Shown: positions 4,943-9,731 of the stretch, in pieces
Layout of the letters: every line of letters starts with the position of its first letter
Numbering within the stretch: the stretch's first letter is position 1
NCBI GenBank assembly: GCA_002796165.1
Contig: PCWF01000141.1
Location: 1,680-11,410, forward strand
Direction: 5' to 3'
DNA from: Nitrospinae bacterium CG11_big_fil_rev_8_21_14_0_20_56_8
GTDB lineage: Bacteria; Nitrospinota; Nitrospinia; Nitrospinales; VA-1
Length of the DNA stretch: 9,731 nucleotides
Program-made: the position numbers and the translations under genes
Notes under the pieces: generated by a model
The model's database searches: none
Seen by the model: only the letters and a program-made list of their open reading frames with translations
What the model was told of the DNA's origin: nothing

Positions 4943-7900
4943 TTATGGCTTCGGTGCATTTTCAGGGACTCCCTTAAGGATTTCGAGAGCTTCTTCCACA
5001 TAGGCAGGGTGCCGCAGGGAACTCAGTACCACATCCACTCCGCGATCCAGAAGCCAACGAAGCGCAAGGGATTGAAGGGAAATCTCCGATCCGGCGGAAG
5101 GGAAAAACCGGCCGCGAAGATCCTGAATCTTGCCAGAATCCAGGTCCCGGCTCATCAATTTGTAATGATGTCCCACACGGGAGAGCACCGACCCGGCACA
5201 TTCCAGGAGATCGTTCAACTTCTCCCCGGAAACCACTCCGGTTCGCGCCAATTGTCCGCCCAGGAACCGGGCCCGTTCCAGGGCATTTCTCAGGATTTCC
5301 TCCGCCTGCCGGGACGCGCTTTCAGCCCCCGCTTTCGGGGGTCCCATGCGCTCGACGAGCGAACTGAAATGAAAGGCCGGGGGCAAATGGGCCTCCTGCA
5401 TCACCTGTCGAAAATCCCTGCCGTCCCGCGTGGGCAGGGAATAAATCTCTCCCTCCACCTCCCGAAGCCATCGCATGGCTTCTTCCTGGAATTGGAGGGG
5501 ATCCTGTTTCCCAAAGGGAGGAAAATCGGTCAGCAGGCAAATCCCGCCATCCACGGTGGCTGTCAATGCACCCCCGCCCAATATGAGCAGGTTGCGCTCG
5601 CGCGCGAATGTTACGAGCGAAGGGCAACCGGCCTCTTCCCTGAAGGGACCGTCCTGGATAAAATTGGCCTGCACCTCGAGGGCTGAAAACGGAGGACATT
5701 CCACAAGCCGATCCAGCAGGCGTCGAAAGGGCGTTCCGTAAAGGGAGTTTGCCACCTGCCGCGGGTCTTCCAGGGCCAACCCCCAGGCACCCAGCGTCCC
5801 TCGCTCCCCTTCTTTCCGCAGGACCTCGGACACCTCTCCCATGCGGCGAAAAATCGTCTCTTCATCCGCATGGGCGAAAAGGGTCGGGTCAAAGCGGAGA
5901 AGGAACAAATCGATTCCCCCCACCCCCAGCCGACGGCGTGATCGGGCCAGCTGATCGCGAACCGAATCGGGATCGATCCCGAATTCCCGACCCGATTCGG
6001 ACCGCAGGCAATCGTGATTAAATCGCTTGCGGGAGCGCATGTATTGAAACCGTCTCAAGCCAGGCCCATCCACAAAACCCGACCGAACCACGACAAAGAT
6101 TTCCCGGGCCGAATCGGGATCCTCCTCCACAATCCGGTTCAAGGTTTCACCCAAAAGGGATTCGTCCTCCCCCCCGGTTTCATCGGGCGAGACTTCGAAT
6201 ATGGTCAAGCCGCCGGCCAGGGCGGACCCCAAGGCCTCGCGGTGTTCCTGTCGCCGGGGATCCAGCCGATGGAGCCTCATCCCGATTCGCACCAGAGATT
6301 TCCCCTTCCATGAATGGATCCCCTGGGATTGAAATTTCAAGTGACTCGGCGGGGGATGTCCTTCGTCCGCCAGACCGTCCCGCGTGGGGAAACGTCCTGC
6401 TTCCAGGTCACACGACCAGGGATAGGCTGGAAACGTGGTCAGGCGCTCATCCAACACGGGCCCCCCGACCGTAAAATGATACAGACTCTGAAAGGTTCGA
6501 TCCGGAAATCCCAGCCGCCCATGCACGGCGTCATCGAAATAGCAACCGATCCCCGTCGCTCTCAACCCGGCATATTCCGCGGCCATATAAAGCACCTGTC
6601 CCACCATGCCGCTTTCCCAGAACAGGCGGCGGTAATACCAGGATCCATACTGGTTCAGGGGGTCTTCGAACTCGGCGATCATACCCAGACTGAAAGCGCT
6701 GTCTCCGGCAATGGCCTGGCCGCAACTGACACTTGCCGCATGGGAGGTAACCTCGCCGGGTTCCAGTAGATACAAGGGAAGATCCGGAGGACAACCGGCA
6801 GGGATTTGCCATGCGAAGGCCGGCCGGGTCTTCTGACGAATCCGGTCGAGGCAGGAGGGATCCCGCACCAAAAAATAAATTCCGGGAGTCAATCCTCTCA
6901 CCCGGTGAACATAGAGACAGAGGTGGATCCTGGAAGGCCACGGGACCGCATCCCAGGGAACGGGACCCCCGGTTTTTCCCGCCAGGGTTTGCGACAGCAT
7001 CGCAAAAAACCGGGAACTCGATATGGAAGTCACCCCGTCAAAATTGACTGCGCTCCGGCGTTGCCGGATGATCTGCCGGGCCGTGACCGCCCGTTCCCGA
7101 ATCGAGGTCTCCGGATTGACGAAAACGGAGGACGCCCTGGCGGCAAGGGGGAACGTTCCTTTGTCCTTCGCCTCGGGTTTGAGGGTGATCGCCGAGGCGG
7201 CCTGAATTGCCTCCCAGGGGATCTCCGATTCACTCAGCGTGTTGGCGCGTCCCCTCCACTGTCCGCGCGCTACGGCCTCCACCGCGCCGGAATCCAATCC
7301 CAGGGGAACGCACGATACGGGGGCCGAATTCGGAAAAACGACGGCCACCAGGTCGGGATGCTCCCGCTCGGCGTCGGCAAAGTCGGGTTCACGGTCTAAC
7401 CCCAATAAACGGGCGATCGTGGCATCCCCCACGTCTTCCAGTAAAATCAACCTCCAGCCACACGTTGCCGCCGCAATGCGGCACGCCGCCAGCGCGTGGC
7501 CGATATCGTGCTGGCAGTACCGGAAGGCTCGCTCGCCATATTTCCACGCCTCTCTCCAATGAATGGAACTCAATCCCATGAGGAAGGTCCGGGCGGGAAA
7601 CGGCTTCACCAACCGGTCCCACAGAGCGGTTTCCATCTCCGCACGCAACTCAAGGGAATGCTCCTCGGACTGGTAGTGAAACACGCCCGGCGCGGGATGC
7701 CCCCCTGGCAGGGCGGGTAACAACAGGTAGCCCTCGGTGGGATGCAGGTTCCCGCTGGATGGGTTGCAACGAAGCGCCCAGCGGGAATCCCCCGCCTGTT
7801 TCCAGGCGGAAACGGCCAGGGACAATTCCATGAATCTTGAAACCGAATCGGCATCGAGAGCCGCCGGAGAAACTTCTCCGGGCTTCCAAATCCCGGCAAA

Positions 7901-8080
7901 GGGTGGAGAATCGTCGTCCACCACCGGGGGAAGGGGAATCGCCGGCGCCCCCGAATAGCGCCGAAAGGGATCCGGCTGATTGGCCCAGTCCAGATAGCCC
8001 GGTCCCCGGGCGTACCGATGCCCTTGATGCTTGGTCCGGTCGTGATATTCGAGAATCTGGGAAATGGGGGACGGGTTCAT
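4943..8080 (-). CDS. Three-domain fusion: tandem SagB/ThcOx-type nitroreductases plus aldo/keto-reductase-like domain
   Basis: A 1045-residue cytoplasmic protein with no signal peptide or membrane helix. The N-terminus (YHDRTKHQGHRYARGPGYLDWANQPDPF, written here only by its position 12-39) is typical of tandem-nitroreductase proteins. Domain 1 (about 80-270) has RCNPSSGNLHPTEGY (104-118) and GERAFRYCQHDIGHALAAC (182-200). Domain 2 (about 325-550) has RRSAVNFDG (341-349) and the C-terminal FWESGMVGQ...GIGCYFDD. These suggest FMN binding and an oxidase or dehydrogenase role, as in SagB. Domain 3 (about 594-1040) resembles an aldo/keto reductase: LLGETL (642-647), RRRLGVGGIDLFLL (715-728) and a C-terminal ALRWLLDRGVDVVLSSLRH. 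Its catalytic tetrad positions look replaced (see findings). The start has no good ribosome-binding site but matches the family N-terminus. The natural substrate is unknown; no YcaO or other RiPP enzyme is nearby. Confidence 0.88.
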   Translation of the reverse strand: MNPSPISQILEYHDRTKHQGHRYARGPGYLDWANQPDPFRRYSGAPAIPLPPVVDDDSPPFAGIWKPGEVSPAALDADSVSRFMELSLAVSAWKQAGDSRWALRCNPSSGNLHPTEGYLLLPALPGGHPAPGVFHYQSEEHSLELRAEMETALWDRLVKPFPARTFLMGLSSIHWREAWKYGERAFRYCQHDIGHALAACRIAAATCGWRLILLEDVGDATIARLLGLDREPDFADAEREHPDLVAVVFPNSAPVSCVPLGLDSGAVEAVARGQWRGRANTLSESEIPWEAIQAASAITLKPEAKDKGTFPLAARASSVFVNPETSIRERAVTARQIIRQRRSAVNFDGVTSISSSRFFAMLSQTLAGKTGGPVPWDAVPWPSRIHLCLYVHRVRGLTPGIYFLVRDPSCLDRIRQKTRPAFAWQIPAGCPPDLPLYLLEPGEVTSHAASVSCGQAIAGDSAFSLGMIAEFEDPLNQYGSWYYRRLFWESGMVGQVLYMAAEYAGLRATGIGCYFDDAVHGRLGFPDRTFQSLYHFTVGGPVLDERLTTFPAYPWSCDLEAGRFPTRDGLADEGHPPPSHLKFQSQGIHSWKGKSLVRIGMRLHRLDPRRQEHREALGSALAGGLTIFEVSPDETGGEDESLLGETLNRIVEEDPDSAREIFVVVRSGFVDGPGLRRFQYMRSRKRFNHDCLRSESGREFGIDPDSVRDQLARSRRRLGVGGIDLFLLRFDPTLFAHADEETIFRRMGEVSEVLRKEGERGTLGAWGLALEDPRQVANSLYGTPFRRLLDRLVECPPFSALEVQANFIQDGPFREEAGCPSLVTFARERNLLILGGGALTATVDGGICLLTDFPPFGKQDPLQFQEEAMRWLREVEGEIYSLPTRDGRDFRQVMQEAHLPPAFHFSSLVERMGPPKAGAESASRQAEEILRNALERARFLGGQLARTGVVSGEKLNDLLECAGSVLSRVGHHYKLMSRDLDSGKIQDLRGRFFPSAGSEISLQSLALRWLLDRGVDVVLSSLRHPAYVEEALEILKGVPENAPKP

Positions 8081-8181
8081 TCAAATATCATTGGATTTTA
8101 TGGCGTTCCCTGCCGATACCCTATTAGAGTCTGCCAAGGGGAATTCGGATTTTTATGGGCGGGGAATTTATACGGGAACGA

Positions 8182-8210
8182 TTGATTATCCCTCGAAGAA
8201 GGTCTAGTAT
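8182..8210 (+). promoter_or_regulatory. Candidate sigma-70 promoter for the LRR gene group
   Basis: TTGATT (8182-8187) and TAGTAT (8205-8210) are separated by exactly 17 bases, a good match to sigma-70 spacing. Transcription would start near 8217, giving a leader of about 55 bases before the LRR start at 8271. The promoter lies in the 190-bp divergent gap between the large minus-strand gene and the LRR gene. No comparable promoter was found for the minus-strand gene. Confidence 0.5.
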
Positions 8211-8270
8211 TAAGAAATGTTCATTTTAAAGTTTTGAAAACAAAGCTTGGAAAATGGGTAGAATAGAGAA

Positions 8271-8747
8271 ATGAACGACTTCTCGGATCTGGAGAAGCTG
8301 GTTGAAACCAACCTCAACGGGGGTACCCTGCTACTGGAAAACCAAAATCTGGGAGATGGTGGCATCCGGAATCTCTCCCAAATGGAAAAATTATCCCAGG
8401 TTATCCATCTTGAACTGGGCGACAACGGGATCACCAATGAGGGACTTACAGCGTTGTGCGCTTCTCCCTACCTTGGACGTCTGAAAACCCTGAATATAAA
8501 ATCCAACAAGATTACGGCGGAAGGCGCGAGAACGATCGCCCAATGCGAAAAGTTTTCCGATCTAGACCAACTGGTTATGAAGTTCAATGATATTGGAGCA
8601 GAGGGAGCGTGCCATCTGGCCGCTTCCACAAACCTGCAAAAACTGCGTACCCTCGACCTGTTTCGCAACCACATTGGCCCGGAAGGTGCCCGGGCCATCA
8701 AGACATCGCAAAACTTTAAAAATTTGAGCCGCGTTCGGCTCGACTGA
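8271..8747 (+). CDS. Small leucine-rich-repeat protein (ribonuclease-inhibitor-like repeats)
   Basis: A 158-residue soluble protein made almost entirely of leucine-rich repeats with 27-residue spacing. Full units begin at about residues 44, 71, 98 and 125, each with an L..L.L..N.I..EGA..LA pattern; a degenerate unit covers 18-43 and a stub covers 152-158. The N.I..EGA signature is that of ribonuclease-inhibitor-like LRRs. It has no signal peptide and no membrane segment, so it is probably a cytoplasmic protein-binding scaffold; the partner is unknown. The ATG follows a weak purine-rich stretch (TAGAGAA). The DUF5069 gene starts 18 bases after its stop and is likely cotranscribed. Confidence 0.85.
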   Translation: MNDFSDLEKLVETNLNGGTLLLENQNLGDGGIRNLSQMEKLSQVIHLELGDNGITNEGLTALCASPYLGRLKTLNIKSNKITAEGARTIAQCEKFSDLDQLVMKFNDIGAEGACHLAASTNLQKLRTLDLFRNHIGPEGARAIKTSQNFKNLSRVRLD

Positions 8748-8765
8748 CCCGAATACCGCCCCATT

Positions 8766-9182
8766 ATGGATTTGACCCAAAACTATCCCCGTAGCCCGAA
8801 AGAGAAGATGTGCGGGCTGGTTCACCTGCCCCGCATGATCGACAAAGCGCGGGCATACAAGAACAAAAGCCTGGGCGAGTACATTTACCCGTGTCCCTTG
8901 GACAAAATGATCCTCAACTATCTGGGGGTGGACGATATATTATTTGCGCAAAAATCCAACGCCTGTACGGATGAAGAAATCATGCACTGGGTGACCGAGC
9001 GCACCCGCACGAAGGATCCGGCCGAAAAGGATTTCATCAACCGCCAGATTCTTGAACGAAGACCGGACACGCAGGACCGGCTGGATTATTTTAACGGCAT
9101 CCGCGATAGCATCGATCCGTCCCGAACCGATATCAAAACATGGGTGGCTCTCCTCGACCTCGAAGAGGGCCGCCTGGATTGA
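8766..9182 (+). CDS. DUF5069 family protein
   Basis: A 138-residue soluble protein. The N-terminus (DLTQNYPRSPKEKMCGLVHL, residues 2-21), PRMIDKARA (22-30) and LGEYIYPCPLDKMILNYLGV (36-55) match the DUF5069 pattern I know, in which an Arg-Met-Ile-Asp-Lys-Ala-Arg-Ala run is followed by a Y..CPLD motif. The family has no established biochemical role. The rest is charged and probably helical. No signal peptide is present, and there is no strong Shine-Dalgarno before the ATG; translation may be coupled to the LRR gene 18 bases upstream. Confidence 0.85.
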   Translation: MDLTQNYPRSPKEKMCGLVHLPRMIDKARAYKNKSLGEYIYPCPLDKMILNYLGVDDILFAQKSNACTDEEIMHWVTERTRTKDPAEKDFINRQILERRPDTQDRLDYFNGIRDSIDPSRTDIKTWVALLDLEEGRLD

Positions 9183-9276
9183 AGGCGGACATTGACTCCC
9201 GCCGCCCGGCCAACCCGATTGCCATTCGAATCATCGGCACCAATCACCGATCCGCCCATTCCCCGGCTTCGACACC

Positions 9277-9731
9277 ATGAAACAAGTTCTTAAAAACCAG
9301 AAACCCCGAAAAAAATCCTCGCTCAAAGGCCTCCGGTCCCGTGTTCTGCGGGTGTTTTTTCTCGGGGTCTTCGGTTTGTTTCTGTTCGGCGTCATTGCGG
9401 GCTCGGCGGGGGCCGCTTATATTTATTTCAAATACTCCAAGGACCTTCCCGACGTTCGGGAATTGCGGGATTATCAACCCAGCACGATCACCCTCCTGTA
9501 TTCGGACAAGGATGAGCTGATTGCGGAATTCTATATCGAAAAGCGGATCGTCCTGCCGCTCGATCAAATTCCCCTGAGACTCAAGCAGGCTACGCTGGGG
9601 GTGGAGGATTCCAACTTCTATTACCATTTCGGCATCGACCCCAAAGCCATTTTCCGGGCCATGCTGACCAACCTTCAGGCGGGGTACGTGGTGGAGGGGG
9701 GGAGCACCATCACCCAACAGCTCACCAAAAC
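9277..9731 (+). CDS. mrcA: Class A penicillin-binding protein (PBP1A-type), N-terminal part, cut by the window edge
   Basis: This bifunctional peptidoglycan synthase polymerises glycan strands (GT51 transglycosylase) and cross-links them (transpeptidase) at the outer face of the inner membrane. Only 151 codons are present. The order is a basic cytoplasmic tail (1-27), one membrane anchor (about 28-50), a PBP1A-like linker with DLPDVRELRDYQP (56-68) and a YSDKDELIAEF (75-85) segment, then GT51 motif 1, EDSNFYYHFGID (110-121) with catalytic Glu110, and motif 2, GGSTITQQLTK (141-151). The transpeptidase domain lies beyond the edge. No in-frame start lies upstream in the gap and no clear Shine-Dalgarno precedes the ATG, so the start is reasonable but not strongly supported. 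The gene name is by PBP1A similarity. Confidence 0.93.
   Translation, partial: MKQVLKNQKPRKKSSLKGLRSRVLRVFFLGVFGLFLFGVIAGSAGAAYIYFKYSKDLPDVRELRDYQPSTITLLYSDKDELIAEFYIEKRIVLPLDQIPLRLKQATLGVEDSNFYYHFGIDPKAIFRAMLTNLQAGYVVEGGSTITQQLTK

Noticed and set aside
4928..7720. Several plus-strand ORFs of 75-252 codons inside the large minus-strand gene
   Set aside because: They are Pro/Arg/Gly-rich shadows with no domain signature, opposite a continuous three-domain protein.
3961..8080. RiPP (azole peptide) cluster formed by the short peptide ORF and the SagB-like protein
   Set aside because: There is no YcaO cyclodehydratase, protease or transporter in the window, the peptide is about 1 kb away beyond a terminator and another gene, and SagB-like tandem nitroreductases occur outside RiPP loci.
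9184..9203. GGCGG/CCGCC hairpin after the DUF5069 gene
   Set aside because: It is a 5-bp stem with no T tract, and a GC-rich sequence follows; not a credible terminator.
1..9731. tRNA, rRNA, CRISPR, insertion sequence or phage attachment signals
   Set aside because: No cloverleaf, rRNA motif, direct-repeat array, transposase or integrase frame was seen on either strand.

Overview
The window looks like chromosome from a moderately GC-rich Gram-negative bacterium. The support is a NuoD complex I subunit, a Tat translocase component, a class A penicillin-binding protein, Sec signal peptides, and coding sequence with frequent G/C in third codon positions that leaves many long antisense open frames. 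The combination of DUF5069, a tandem-nitroreductase protein and an HpnL-type membrane protein would fit Nitrospinota, Nitrospirota or a deltaproteobacterial-type lineage. That placement is inference; no rRNA or other phylogenetic marker gene was found here.

Layout. Positions 1-191 hold the end of an upstream region and the nuoD leader. Plus-strand nuoD (192-1382) is followed by a plus-strand flippase-like/HpnL-like membrane protein (1534-2541). A hairpin with a long A/T tract (2540-2577) closes this block and separates it from a run of minus-strand genes: tatA with a long variable tail (2651-3046), a small secreted protein with two Ca-binding-type loops (3263-3727), a 31-codon ORF with an excellent Shine-Dalgarno just before it (3749-3844), a compact leader or small-RNA unit (about 3879-4083), a secreted two-TPR protein (4212-4571), and a very large 1045-residue protein (4943-8080). 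Divergent from that gene is a plus-strand group: a small leucine-rich-repeat protein (8271-8747), a DUF5069 protein (8766-9182), and the 5' part of a PBP1A-type peptidoglycan synthase cut by the window edge (9277-9731).

Main points of interest. (1) The 1045-residue protein fuses two SagB/ThcOx-type FMN nitroreductase domains to an aldo/keto-reductase-like domain. In that third domain the Asp, Tyr, Lys and His positions of the catalytic tetrad all appear to be replaced. (2) A short AT-rich minus-strand unit has a consensus -10 box, a 16-codon ORF whose stop codon begins a hairpin, and a perfect intrinsic terminator. It lies directly upstream of the 31-codon ORF and the secreted protein, so it could be an attenuator-like leader or a small RNA. 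(3) nuoD is not followed by other complex I genes.

Functional links. Apart from possible cotranscription of the LRR and DUF5069 genes (18 bp apart) and of the 31-codon ORF with the secreted protein (21 bp apart), the genes do not form one obvious pathway. They read as housekeeping and envelope genes interspersed with lineage-specific small proteins. No tRNA, rRNA, CRISPR array, insertion sequence or integrase was seen.
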